Assembly: GCA_010015675.1 (NCBI GenBank)
Contig: ML976977.1
Coordinates: 1,209,858 to 1,273,857 of the forward strand
Source of the DNA: Byssothecium circinans
Taxonomy: Eukaryota; Ascomycota; Dothideomycetes; Pleosporales; Massarinaceae
Reading direction: 5' to 3'
DNA: 64,000 bases
Shown: positions 21,498-34,022 of the stretch, piece after piece
Layout of the letters: each line of letters begins with the position of its first letter
Numbering within the stretch: the first letter of the stretch is position 1
The notes under the pieces: generated by a model
Databases searched by the model: none
The model's input: only the letters and a program-made list of their open reading frames with translations
What the model was told of the DNA's origin: nothing
Made by a program: the position numbers and the translations under genes

Positions 21498-22349
21498 CTT
21501 TCTATTTCGTGTACTGTTTTCTCCACGTTCAAAACCCTGGTGTTGTACACCCGCGTATTAAAAGTCTTGCAACGCTGTTTATAGTTCCCAGCCTGGCAAG
21601 GTGTTGCAAGACATTGTATTATAGCTGTACAGGTCCAAAAGTGTCATTCAGATACCCATTTAGCGTTGCCATAGTTATAATTCTCGTCCACCCTGCTGCC
21701 GCTGCCGTTTCATGATGCAAATGTCTTTGCCGATGACATGCGCTGAGCAACTAGACTGTAGACGGCAACTGAAGACATGAAGATTACAAGGTTGTAGAAC
21801 TACAAAACATATTAGAAAGGATTTTTTTTTAGACGGTGTACAATATGCGTACCGCATTTCTCGAGTACGCGCTCTCTTCGGCTTCTGTCCGAGCTTCCAC
21901 AAAGAGACGTCGTAAGTTTGGCAGATTCGAAGGCTTTGAAGGTTGTGCAGGCGGTGTGGACTGTCTCTCGGTTTAGTAAAGAATGTAGCTACCTTCTGAA
22001 TCAGAGGGTACTGACCATATCGGCGTCCTCGAATGCGTAGCGGTGTTGTGTTGGCCGTAAAGTAGTCCTCACATGCCCAGTTCGAAGGTATCGTGCACGG
22101 GCCGCACATCTCCGTCAATGTGGCAGTCGCTATTCACAGAACTGAAGCTCCATGAAATTGACTTGCACTCTCTTCTTCTACATCCACGCTCCCACTTTTG
22201 TACCATCTACGACACTCGGCCGTTCAAAGACCACCGGATCACCACCAGACCGCGCGATCTATTTTCGTTCTCGAGACCTCGCCCCTCGACTCAAAGCAGT
22301 GCATGAGGGGTCCGGCTGCCGTCGCAACCTCTGCGTTTGAAGGCCAAAG
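21498..22349. other. intergenic; possible small minus-strand gene inside
   Basis: 850 bp between two plus-strand genes. A weak two-exon candidate on the minus strand is listed separately; otherwise nothing. Confidence 0.4.
21829..22109 (-). CDS. possible small two-exon gene, very uncertain
   Basis: A good intron-like segment lies on the minus strand: gtcagt donor just after gccgatatg, a tactaaac branch site and a caaag acceptor. Either of two frames runs through it. One starts at an ATG in MCGPCTIPSNWACEDYF; the other gives YAFEDADM joined to PSNLPNLRRLFVEARTEAEE and a stop at 21829-21831, but lacks an obvious ATG. I recognise no family. It could be a lost or chance structure. Confidence 0.2.
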
Positions 22350-24937
22350 ATGGCAGTCAACAGGGTGAAAGCCGCCTTTGCGGTGCCACGGAAAGGAGAG
22401 ACGTTTGAGCTGAGAGCCGGCCTGGTGTAAGAATGTGTGCGCAATTGCCTGGAGTCGGGAGAGCTAACGGTTGTCTTCAGGTCACAGTATGCATACGAAC
22501 GGTTCGCACGTCCACATACTCCCGAGTAGAGGATAGAATACTGAACATGAGCTAGGAAAGAAGCGATTCAAAAGACCATCATGTCCATGACCTTGGGCAA
22601 AGATGTGTCCGCGCTGTTTCCTGACGTATTGAAGAACATCGCGACTGCCGACCTCGACCAAAAGAAACTCGTCTACCTATATCTGATGTATGTATCCAAG
22701 ACTCTATGGGTCGATTTGCACTCACACGCTCGCTAGGAATTATGCGAAATCGCATCCAGACCTCTGTATCCTCGCCGTAAACACGTTTGTACAAGACTCC
22801 GAAGACCCAAACCCGCTCGTACGTGCGCTTGCGATACGGACAATGGGATGCATCCGGGTAGAAAAGATGGTGGACTATATGGAAGAACCCCTGCGGAAAA
22901 CGTTACGGGACGAATCGCCGTACGTGCGCAAGACAGCAGCTCTATGCGTGGCGAAACTCTTCGATTTGAATTCAGCCATGTGTATGGAGAATGGGTTCAT
23001 CGAGCAGCTTCAAGAGATGGTCGGCGACCCGAACCCCATGGTCGTTGCAAACGCTGTCACCGCGCTCGTCGAAATCCAAGAGACAAGCGCCGATCAAGAT
23101 GTTTTTGTCATCAGTGCAGCAACGCTAAAGAAGATGTTGATGGCGTTGAACGAATGCACGGAATGGGGACGCGTCAGTATTCTAACCACTTTAGCCGACT
23201 ATAAGGCGCAAGACATCAAAGAGGCAGAACATATATGCGAGCGGGTCTCTCCACAATTCCAACACGTCAATCCCAGCGTTGTTCTGGCCGCTGTCAAAGT
23301 CGTTTTCCTCCACATGAAGAACATTTCGCCAGAATTGTTCAAGTCGTATCTTAAGAAGATGGCACCTCCACTAGGTATGTTCGTAGAAGAATGAAAGAGC
23401 ATATTCTGATCACCTCCAGTCACCCTCGTATCATCAGCCCCAGAAGTCCAGTACGTAGCTCTCAAGAACATTGAGTTACTCGTGCAGAAACAGCCCGATA
23501 TCCTGACCAAGGAGATGCGCGTCTTTTTCTGCAAGTACAACGACCCACCTTACCTGAAGCTGGAAAAGCTCGAGATCATGGTGCGGATAGCAAACGACAA
23601 GAACGTAGATCAGCTTTTGGCTGAATTGAAAGAATACGCGCTCGAAGTCGATATGGACTTTGTCCGGCGAGCCGTCAAAGCTATCGGGCAAGTAGCGATC
23701 AAGATCGAAAGTGCCAGCGAAAAGTGTGTCAATACGCTGCTGGACTTGATCAACACAAAGGTGAACTACGTCGTTCAAGAGGCTATTGTGGTAATCAAGG
23801 ACATTTTCCGAAAATACCCAGGTTACGAGGGGATAATACCGACGTTGTGTCAATGTATTGACGAGCTGGACGAACCTAATGCGCGAGCTTCCCTAATCTG
23901 GATCGTTGGGGAATATGCGGAGAAGATCAACAACGCTGGAGACATCCTCACGGGCTTTGTCGACACATTTGGCGAAGAATTTTCACAGGTATGTGGAAAG
24001 CACTTCTTGCTTTAGCTGGTACTGATTTTATGTGCAGGTTCAACTTCAGATTCTCACGGCCGTGGTCAAACTTTTCTTAAAAAAGCCAGACCAGTCGCAG
24101 GGCTTGGTGCAGAAGGTCCTGCAAGCAGCTACAGCAGAAAATGACAATCCAGATATACGTGATCGAGCATACGTCTACTGGAGATTGCTGTCTAGTGACC
24201 CTGAGGTTGCTAAGGTGAGTTTGGCCATGTTGAACGGTCTGGGCTTTTTCCTAACGAACCCAGTCCATCGTGCTCTCCGACAAGCCAGCAATCACAACGA
24301 CGATCAAATCTCTTCCGCCGCAACTACTGGACCAGCTACTCACCGAGCTTTCATCACTGGCATCTGTTTATCACAAGCCCCCGGAGGCGTTCCTTGGCCA
24401 GGGACGTTTTGGAGCTGAAGCGATGCAGAGGGCTGCGATCGAGTATGTAACAAGTCTTCGGGGTAGATCAGACGCAAAGCTAACCTGGACAGGGAACAAC
24501 GCGAAGAAGCAAGAGAGAATCCGATTGCGGCAGACGCTGTTGCAGCAGCAGCGGCTGGTCATGCACCTCCACAGTCAAACATCGAGAATCTGCTCGATAT
24601 CGATTTCGACGGTGCGGCGCCGGCATCGTTACAGAAAGAGCCGGCGTCCGGGCAATCGGGGTTGGAGGGTCTAGCAGGTACGCCGCAGCGTGTCGGATCT
24701 CCGGCCACCGGAGCGACCAATCCCGCTTCAACGATGGACGACTTAATGGGTCTCTTTGGAGACGCGGGAGGTGCAGGGAGCTCTTCGAATGCTCAGATGA
24801 CCAACGACGATATCATGAACGGGTTTGCAGGGCTGAATGTTTCTGGAAACGGTCAGCCTCCTCCAGCGGGTCAGCAACCAGCCAGTGGGGAACAGAAGAC
24901 GCCGAAGAGCAATCAGGATCTCCTGGATCTGTTCTAG
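22350..24937 (+). CDS. APL2: AP-1 clathrin adaptor complex beta subunit
   Basis: Eight exons: 22350-22426, 22481-22501, 22556-22687, 22737-23374, 23420-23988, 24038-24214, 24264-24442 and 24493-24937; 745 aa. It is the large subunit of the AP-1 adaptor, sorting cargo between the trans-Golgi and endosomes. The adaptin trunk is unmistakable: [91 protein letters not shown]. The hinge has clathrin-box motifs (NLLDIDFD and the terminal DLLDLF). There is no long appendage, as in yeast Apl2. Exon 2 is a 21-nt micro-exon with a weak donor (gttcgc). Reading without it breaks the conserved SQYAYER sequence. Confidence 0.95.
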
Positions 24938-25321
24938 GCCTCAAGCACTGCTGTTTTGAGCACGTTCTGGGTTACATTGGGCGAAAAGCGGTCTAGCATT
25001 TGAGGCGTATGAGGTATACCTGTATGAAGCGCTGTATAGAAAATGAAGTGGGCAATATTGTTAGATTCGGCGAGACGGAGGTAGCAATAGCCATGAAGAT
25101 GTATTCTGGAGAAGCCCGTAGGCGCCACTTGAAGTGGCGGCGGGGCTTGGCCCACGCAATTTGTTTTGATCGTCGCGCCTGCCCATCGAATGCATGACAA
25201 TTGACAATCTGCTGCCTTCAAGGTTTCCACTGCGTATGCATGCACGCGGGCTCTGCGGGGAAAATTATACTCTCGCTCGCCTGTTCTCGCACTCTCTGCC
25301 ACCACCAGGCCTCTGCTCGCC
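24938..25321. other. intergenic, AP-1 beta 3' / VID27 5' region
   Basis: 384 bp between tandem plus-strand genes. The stretch before 25322 is CT-rich (ctctcgctcgcctgttctcg), promoter-like. No other feature. Confidence 0.45.
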
Positions 25322-27848
25322 ATGTTCATGCTTCGAAACCGTATGTTTGCGTACCCCGCCCCCGCTATTGTAGGAGCCAGACACTGACCCGCGCCGCCTA
25401 CAGTCAGCAAATTTGTCTTCGGTGACGGTTCCAAAGAGTCACTCGTCGAGATCTCACAAGGGCAGCTCTATCTCGTCCGCCCGCGGTCCGTCAAGGGATA
25501 TTCAGAGCTCATCTTCAAGGACGCCGCTGCGACGATCCGCCGAACGGGCCAGGAATTCCAGTACCAGCTCGTCGTACAGCGCGCATACGAGGAGGGCGAG
25601 GAGGATCTGTTGGCCGAGGAGGGCGACGAAGACGGCGGCGTAGACACTCTTGGAAGCGAAAAAGACGAGAAGACGTTCCTGCTTGACGAGGAGCTCCAGT
25701 TCCGCACCGACGTCCGCTCCACCGGCGAGAAGATCTTTGCGTGGCGCGACCTCAGCGGTGACGTCGGCGACATCTGGGAATTCGTGTGCGACGCTTCAGT
25801 CAAGCCAGAGACGGCGGCTTTGTTTGAGCGCGTCGCCCTACAGTGCCAGTTCGAGCGCAAGCACCGCGTGGGCCACGAGGCTGCGACCGAAGAGGATCTC
25901 GAAGCGCTCGCCTACTACGAGGAACCCATTCCAGACGCGAGCCCCGTCTCCAGCCCCGTGAGCAGGTCCCCGACCGTCCCACCTGTACCCACAACCACCG
26001 AGCTCTTCCCGAACACCGCAAAAGAGAACATGGCGAAGAAGGCAGCTGGAAAGGGCAAGGTGCCAGAGGTGACTGAGGACCCGACTGCTGCACCTCCCGC
26101 TGCCGTTCAGCCGGATACATTGAGCACGTTGGCAGATGCCACAGCTGAGCTGCATTTGTTCGACTTCCCATCCGGCACATTCGTTAAACAGGATGCCAAG
26201 GTGCGAGCTACCGTGACCGAGATTGGTAACTGGGAGTACTGGCTGCACGTTGTTGGCGAAGAGCGCGAATGGCTGGGACAACCTATCGTGGATGACATCA
26301 ACCCCGTCTTCAACTACGAGTTCAAGTCGTTCATCTTCAACCACTACATGGAGGATGGGTCGGCCTACTCATGGCTACTTCGCTTCGACGAGCATGACGA
26401 ATTGGAGGATTTCCAGACCGGTGTCATGCAGGCTCTGTGGGAGCATTCCAACCAGATCAAATGGGGGAAGGCCAAGGACACCGATCGCGAGTATGTGCTG
26501 GAGGCTTTCCAAGATCTCACCATGGAGGACGCACCGGATGCGGAAGAGGAGGACGAAGACGACGAGGAGGAAGACTACGAAGACGCGGACGATGGACAGC
26601 GAAGCGAACACTATGACGATGACGAGTCGGACGAGGATGTCGAGACTGCCATGAAGGACGGCGGTGTCAACTCCCAGCTCGCAGTCGGCTACAAGCACGA
26701 TAGGTCTTTCGTCGTCCGTGGGAACAAGATCGGCGTCTTTAAGCACACGGACGATAATCAATTGGAGTTTGCGACGACTATTTCAAGTATCAAGACACCG
26801 AAGGGTAAGGCCTTTAACCCGCACAAGGTCATGCTTCACCAAGAGGACCAGAACATGATCTTACAGAACCTTGATGATCCAAATGCGCTCTACAAGATGG
26901 ATCTAGAGACGGGTACAGTCGTAGACGAGTGGAAGGTGCATGATGATATCCCTGTTAAGGTGTTTGCGCCAGAGAACGTATGTACTACCATCGACTGTAC
27001 TATGAATTGAGCTAACAATAGCACAGAAATTCGCCCAGATGAGTGGAGAACAGACATTTTTGGGTCTGTCTGGCAACGCACTGTACCGTGTGGATCCTCG
27101 TTTGTCGGGCAACAAGCTCGTGGACGACCAGTACAAGCAGTATGCTACCAAGAACGCCTTCTCAGCTGCTGCCACAACAGAGAAGGGACACATCGCCGTT
27201 GCCTCCGAAAAGGGTGACATCCGACTCTACGATCGACTTGGTATCAATGCAAAGACGCTCATTCCCGCCCTTGGTGATCCAATTATTGGTATGGATGTCT
27301 CAGCAGATGGTCGATGGGTACTTGCTACCACCCGTACCTACCTCCTCCTCATCGACGCGCTACAAAACAAGGGCAAGAATGAAGGCAAACTGGGCTTCGA
27401 GCGCGCCTTCGCAAAGGACGACAAACCCCAACCGCGCCGTCTTGCCCTCACACCCGCCCACGTCGCCCAATTCCAGCACGAAACCAAAGCCCCCATCTCC
27501 TTCACCCCCGCACGCTTCAACACTGGTCTCGACGACAAGGAAACCTCCATCATCTCAGCTACCGGTCCCTTTATCGTGACCTGGAACATGAAGAAGGTAC
27601 TCGCCAACCGTCGCGATCCGTACAGCATCAAACGCTACGGAGAGGAAGTCAAGGCAGATAACTTCAAATTCGGATCTGACAAGAACCTCATCGTGGCTCT
27701 GCCGAATGAGGTCGATATGGTGGCCAAGCGGGCGCTGCAGAGGCCGACGCGTGAGAGTATTGCCACTCCTAGTCGGATTGGTGCCGCGAGGAGGAGCGGT
27801 AGGGGCAGTTATCTGGGGAGGAATGACATCGTCGATAGCCCTTATTAG
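25322..27848 (+). CDS. VID27: VID27-family cytoplasmic protein
   Basis: Three exons: 25322-25340, 25404-26977 and 27027-27848; 804 aa, the usual size. The 19-nt first exon encodes MFMLRN and splices to LSKFVFGDGSKESLVEISQG, the family start. The N-terminal half includes a PH-like region (ELQFRTDVRSTGEKIFAWRD) and FERKHRVGHEA. A strongly acidic stretch follows (about residues 400-440). The C-terminal VID27 domain has beta-propeller-like repeats: SQLAVGYKHDRSFVVRGNKI, FLGLSGNALYRVDPRLSG, HIAVASEKGDIRLYDRLG and DGRWVLATTRTYLLLID. The family was named for vacuolar import and degradation of gluconeogenic enzymes in yeast; its biochemical role is not well defined. Confidence 0.94.
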
Positions 27849-30800
27849 GGGCGGGACGGATTCGATGGGGTGATGAGTATCGGCGTAATGATGGTGAACT
27901 TTGGCGTGATAATGATGGTGCCTTTTCTTCGTCCTCGATGGGTTTAGGGAGACCATGCCGTTTTTCGGACTGCATGGGTAACGATTTGACATGATTTGAT
28001 GCGGCACTATACTACGTAGGTAGCATAACGGTAAACAGATTCCCCCGGAACGAATGATATTTTCCAATGAAGCACTGAAACTCTTGCTACTACCTTTTCT
28101 TGTCATATATCATCATGATGTAGTTAAAGTTGAAAAAATAACATTTTCCATGTACCTCCGACTTAAAGTCCAAATACTGCACTCGTGATACGATTTGCTA
28201 CAGACAACATCTATTGTACACCACACGATCTCTCGGGAGAGTACCACTTATCAATACGCGATTCACATCTTTCAATCTAGCCCTTTTCCCCTATATATCT
28301 ACAGTACATTATGATCCCCGGCTTTTTACTCCCATCGTTGCCGGCATACAGCAAGTTAAACCCCGCCTTCGCACGACAGCAACCGTACATTATAGGATAC
28401 GAATGAGCCATAAATGTCATACCAGCAGCCTCTCTAACAGCTAGTTAAACTACCAGTTAAGAGCCAGTTTTCCGTCCATGGTCTTTTTTATAGCCTTCAA
28501 GAGTAGTGAGTAAGCGTTCCAGAAGTTATTATTGCCCTGTTAGACAAACTGCTGTGGCACAACTGCTGTTAAAAGTTTATTCTTCTCACGGTCTATTACT
28601 CGTGAGTATGTATCACCACGACTCGTGGGTATCTGTCATCGCCCGGGCGCCGAAGATCCACATCGCATCCTTCATTGCATCCTTCATTAAACGAGTTTTC
28701 CAAAGAGATGGTGACTTTGTAATATCTGTTTGATGAATATTGAAACAGGGATGATACGGTATGCCGTACGCTTCTACGCTATCGTTGTCGTTAGCATGTC
28801 TGGGATGCCCAGAGTTACACGCGCGGCACGGGAATGAGGGAAAGCGGCATGATGGTGTGGAGATGAGTGTGGAGTGTGAAACCAAACTAGGAAGGGGCTT
28901 TGATGAGAGGGAAGACAGGGCGGAAGGGACGGGAGTTAATTTAGGTGGGTTGTACGAGAGAGAACGATCGAATTTTTGGGTCCCTGGGGTCCTGGGATCC
29001 TTGAGGAGTTGGAGGATTTGGGAAGGTAGCTGTAACTATGATGTCTTCACACTGAGCAAACGGTTTGCTACCGGAGCTTAGCATTGAAGCATCGATGTTC
29101 GAGAAGGAGGCTTGGAAACTCCCTTGCGGCAACGAACGACGGAGCAATGCGCCGAGAGGGGCAGGGCGGATCAGACGGAGCGAAGCGGTGGAGAGAGGAG
29201 ATGAGCATGCCTTAGTGGGAATCATGCAATTGTTGACTGCGATCGTCGATACGATAGAATAGTAGTATACCTGCACAGCACCGTATCATTACATGTTCTG
29301 TCGAGAGCAGAACGTTGTCCCGCGATCGCGGTCGCAGCAACGAAAAGGGAATCCTTCCAGAAGCTCACCAGAATCCTTCTTCCCACCAGCGACCCCACCT
29401 CCCGCACGGACATCTTATATCGACACAGACCACAGAACAGGTCCTGCGCAGCTTGATTTCCGCGCCTCCAGGACCTTCGCGGTTCTTACGATGCCAGTCT
29501 CGACCTTCAATCCTTTTACGCCGGCCGGTGTGTACTGTACAGCACCTATCCACACACGCGCTTACCTCCAGACGTACCATGGTACATGCAGGCCGCGTCA
29601 ATTAAGCGCGCTCGTTTCAAGTATAGATAGGGCAGCTCGACAACGTGCCGTGCATGCATCATAGACAAGGGGATCCTTTCCAACGATTTTAACTGATCGT
29701 CGCATTTATAAACGCGCTCATAACTTCCAGGTTTAGGTGGGACGCCGAGGAGTGACGGTGAAGAAATTCACCGGACAAACGGTAGGTACCGGCATCTAGG
29801 CCGTGTTGCTTCGTGCTTTCGATCTCGAAATGTAATCTTGCCTGTGCTTACCGCTCTTTCGGGACATGTGGGGCGTTTTTCCGTGGGCGTTGTGTGAATT
29901 GTGGAAGATCGTGATGAGGCGAGGAGTCTGGAGGGGAAGGTTTGGATATGTCAGATGACCATGGACCGGATGTCTGGATCGCCGAATCGGACATGTTGTC
30001 ATACCAGTAGGCAAGTGGCAGAGTCAAATTATGACAAGGAAGTGTCAAAAGGCGTACCGATTGCACAGGCAAAAAAAAAGATGGGTAGCAGGGGCAAAAA
30101 GAAATCACCTATGATGAAGAACTACAATTCTTCGCTCCTAGAATAACTGGGGTCCTTTCGGTTACCATAGATATGGTAGCCGAACGTGATAAACAAAGAT
30201 CGTGACTTGCATTTACATAATGAGAACCGCGAAGGATGTTAATCCTTCTAGATGAGTGCCTCGCCGCACATGGTCATAAGCACCGAGAATGCACGACCCA
30301 TGTCGTAGGGCCAACGCACACCAACCTATAATAGGCTGCATTTCTATCTCTGGGAACTAGATCGCAAGGAGCAAGTTGGGATTTCAGCCATTTTAGGACA
30401 TGGGATGAGAAACACAACAGCGAAGAAAAAGGAGACAAGGCTGATAGGACAGCTGTATCGCTTGCAGGTGTTGCTGTCGATATACATGATCGCTTGGGAA
30501 TTGGATGCCACAATAGGCTACACGAGCCCGCCGCAGAGGCACATGTGATTGTGATAAGATGATCATGTACCTCAGGTACTCATGCAGCAGGAACTGCAGC
30601 GATGTTACCCTCAGGTACACCTGCATAGAAGAGACGAAGGAGTCATGCTCCTAGGTACCGAGCGCCTTTTCAAACGGCTGTCGGAACCTTTCAGACGGGC
30701 CGGTTGAAGTCAAAAGAAGCGTTTTGGCTAGACCTCATTTGCAAGAATGACGACCACCAGGCCTGTGGGCTGCGATTATAATGGGGCCTGATATACGTGC

Positions 30801-31125
30801 GATCTTCCTTCTTTACACACCAAACACTCCATCGTTTTCTTCTCGGCTAATCTTGGGCGGTATTAGGCCGGAGATGGAACCAATTGAGAATGCGCTTGCT
30901 CACCGCCTGGCGAAACATCTGGTGCGGCTAGGGGACGACAGCCATACTGGTGCAGGAGTTGAAAACAGCGGCTCACATGCGCGCTGGGCCGGTCACCCTT
31001 GCCGCACTGGAAACGGCGGATGCTGGAAACGCCCTTCTGTCAGCTTACAGTTATCGCCTACTCGACATCAATTGAAAGGGTAAGCATCAAACTAACAGAC
31101 TTTACTGAGCATGCAGCTTGACTCC
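27849..31125. other. gene-poor region, nothing recognised
   Basis: 3.3 kb. Open frames of 60-120 codons exist (for example 28761-29081, 29293-29664, 30781-31083, plus) but none shows a known motif, and neighbouring splice patterns do not extend them. Poly-A/T and short direct repeats around ggtacc (30560-30660) are the only texture I see. Confidence 0.5.
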
Positions 31126-31845
31126 TCAGTCGCCGGCGAGGATGAGCTGGGTATGCCTCTGTCCCAAGTCCATGTCATTATACAGCCCGAATTGACCTTG
31201 CCGGTCAATCTTCCACTGCTGTATTTCTGGAGGGAAATACCCACACTCTTCCATATCCAGCAGAGCCAGCACTTCCAGTGTCTCGAGGGAAAACAGCATG
31301 TTGTGTATAACAAGGTCATTATGGCAAAAGACGAAGTCGTACTCAGGAGAGCTCAACACCGGCCAGCTCACTCTCTCATCATTTTCGTAAACCCAGCGAG
31401 GCGGAATCACGAAGCCGTCGAGGCCCGTAGTTTTGCTCCTTAGACTGCTCAGCTGGGGTAACACCACTTGTCGGACGAATTGATCGGCATTTGCGCGGAC
31501 GATGCCATCGCATGCGGCGCAGGGCACGTTTCTTTGCGCAGGACGGTGAACGTGAGGCATGCGGCACTCAGCTGCAGCCATGTCGCCAGGGACCGATCCG
31601 GGAACGATTTCGGTCACCAAATAGCAAAGGCCGTTGACGTCCTCGTCAAAGGCGAGCAGCCTCGGGGCTGGGATGTTGGTTTGTTCCCGGAGGAGCCTCA
31701 GGGCTGCAGCCTCCACGGCGAAGCGCTGCTTGATCCATGGCAGTCCGTACGAGGCCGCACGCTCGCATTTGGTGAAGGTGGTCTGCCTAATGTGATATGA
31801 TTTGGCCCCGGTGTGCCATTCATAAATGACAGCGTCCGATGCCAT
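31126..31845 (-). CDS. aminoglycoside phosphotransferase (APH)-family kinase
   Basis: Single exon, minus strand, ATG at 31845-31843; 239 aa. It belongs to the fungal APH/choline-kinase-like superfamily. Visible motifs are KQRFAVEAAALRLLREQTN with IPAPRLLAFDED (N-lobe), YLVTEIVPGSVPGDM (hinge), the catalytic loop FVFCHNDLVIHNML (HxDxxxxN), and metal-binding Asp in ALLDMEECGYFPPE. The open frame continues upstream without an ATG. A TATA-like tataaag on the minus strand at about 31949-31955, some 100 bp before the chosen ATG, supports this start. The protein is short for the family (often 280-350 aa), mostly at the N-lobe, so a lost upstream exon is possible. Substrate unknown. Confidence 0.75.
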   Translation of the reverse strand: MASDAVIYEWHTGAKSYHIRQTTFTKCERAASYGLPWIKQRFAVEAAALRLLREQTNIPAPRLLAFDEDVNGLCYLVTEIVPGSVPGDMAAAECRMPHVHRPAQRNVPCAACDGIVRANADQFVRQVVLPQLSSLRSKTTGLDGFVIPPRWVYENDERVSWPVLSSPEYDFVFCHNDLVIHNMLFSLETLEVLALLDMEECGYFPPEIQQWKIDRQGQFGLYNDMDLGQRHTQLILAGD

Positions 31846-31948
31846 TCCGAGACAGAAATTGTATGTTGAGTCAGACGACTGAGATTCCTGGCATGGACCA
31901 GACCTGGGGGTGCGGTGAGCAGAGGCAGCTTTGGTAGGCAAGCATCTT

Positions 31949-31955
31949 TATACAG
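31949..31955 (-). promoter_or_regulatory. TATA-like box of the APH-family gene
   Basis: tataaag on the minus strand about 100 bp upstream of the ATG at 31845; used to choose that start. Position approximate. Confidence 0.4.
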
Positions 31956-33998
31956 TTCGCCCCCGGCTCGGGTGCGTAGCGTAGTTTTGTGTCTAGGGGC
32001 TTTAACCAATCGGATTGCCCTAATCCTACCTGTGGAGGCAAGACCTACCAAAATATGAACACCATATGCATAGGATTGATTTGATTATGTGGTTATGGAG
32101 CTATTTAATTAGCACAAGTTAAGAGCCGGACCTGTGGGCAACGCTGGCGTTGGTCAGGACTTCGTGTGTGACTAGTCCGCTCACCACGGCCGCGCAAAGT
32201 ACTAAGATGCTCTTGTCTTTAACACTAGACATTAACACTTCCTGTTTCGCGGCTTCAATCTGTCACTTGAGGGAGTAAGGTCTCTGCGCCCCTCAACGCT
32301 GCGTAACTGTTCAACCGTGGCATAGATACGTGCCTTGGGATCCCGCTTTAGGGAGAACTGTCTAAGCAAATTATGAAGAGGTTTCTCCTTAGAGGCAAGG
32401 CCTTTGCACATTTTCTCCAGTAGGTTGTATTTGACGGGGGTATGTAGTGCTTTTTAGTAGTGTTGATAGTGTAGCTGACAATGAAACCTGTTATAGCCCT
32501 AATAAGACAGTCTGGATGTAGAAGCAATGATTAGCATTGAACAAGGGTTGAAGATGATGCAGTTCAGCGACATACTACGGAGAATAGAGGCGGCGTTCAC
32601 GCGAAGGGCGCATAAACGCACGTAGCTAGGGACCCCATTACCAAGGACATATGGTGGAAAACTTCGCAGAAATCTGTATAACTTGTCCTAAAGATCTTCT
32701 TGTTTAAGACGGACACTCTCTACTTGAGTGGTACGCAGCCTGTATCTTTAAGGTCAGGGCAATTAAGTATATCGTCTACTAACTTGTACTCTGCCTTAAA
32801 CACATTTGTGCAGATCCTAATTATAACAATGAGCTAAGCTAGGTAAAAGGGCGGATATAGTAGGAGCGCTATCGTAAAGGTGAATCTGTAATAACGAGTT
32901 AGCTCCGAGGAACGGGCAGGCTACGGCGTGTTGCAGCTACTTACTCTGTGCCATGATTAGAAGGCTCTGATTGAGCCAGAACGGTTCCGTCGTCGGCTTT
33001 GGAGCTCTTGGATGCGGCGAAGATCGAGTGTGAAGAAGGTGGACGTTATATCCTCGTCTCATCTTCTCTCTCCTCCCCCTCTACTGCCTCGCCGTAATGC
33101 TGAAGCCGGACAGGTTATGCGTGGAGCAATCGCGACAGTGACAGGGTGGTCGGCAGGTCGCCGTGGGGAATCGAAGTTTACCAAAATGGTGATGGTTGTG
33201 ACGGAGAGAGAGAGATTCATGTTAAGGTCTCAGGGCTTGTGGGGTGCTATGCCGACCTAGGGCAGACTAGTCTAGACTAAGTTACTCTAGTCCGAGCAGC
33301 GTCTTTGGAGGGGCCACCCCATTCATCCCGTCGCTGCCCAACCATGTCACTTCGCTCCGTTTCTTATAGCCCTAGTCCTCCGCTCTTACTCGCTGGCGCG
33401 TGGAAGAGCCTCCATCGGAAATTGAGACGAGATGGTAGTAAAGAGGGACGGTGGATATGTGGATATGTGCACGCAAGTGGGCTGTTCGATCGTCCTTGCG
33501 ACCACATGGCCATCCACAAGGCGACTGCACGCTGACAGAATCAGACAGATGGTGCCGCGGTGGTATCGTTACCAAGGTTTGGTGAGCTACAGCGCCTTAC
33601 CACGCCCGACGGGACAAACAGGGATCCCGTCACGGAGCTGACTCAGTACCGTAGCCAGCGTCTCTAATTGGAGTAAGTCTTCAAAAGTGGAGACAAAAAT
33701 TCAAAACGATCTTCGATTTTTAAGACTAATCCTTGACTTTCAAGACAGAATCCTAAAATCCTTTGCTATCCAATTCGCTGATGGACCATGTCTAATCCCT
33801 GCCGGAACTCTGCCGGAACCATGTTTGTCCCGTCGGGCGTGGTAAGACGCTGTAATCCTCACGTTGATCTCGGCCCGGCAGGCTGGGACGTGGCCGAGCG
33901 GCTTTTTTTGGGGTATCCTTGACCGCTATTCCTTTTCTAAGCACAACCATCCTTTTCCGCAAATGACAGTACCGTCACCACCAACCTTCTGCCCACTG

Positions 33999-34022
33999 CG
34001 GTACTACGGTACTACGGTACTA
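33999..34022. repeat. 8-bp tandem repeat, three copies
   Basis: cggtacta repeated three times in a row in noncoding sequence upstream of the permease gene. Confidence 0.8.

Noticed and set aside
29293..29664. 123-codon Pro/Ser/Arg-rich plus-strand frame
   Set aside because: Overlapping frames of similar length exist on both strands, typical of unbiased noncoding sequence.
30781..31083. 100-codon plus-strand frame next to the APH gene
   Set aside because: No family motif, no extension by splicing, and its 3' end runs into the APH 3' region.
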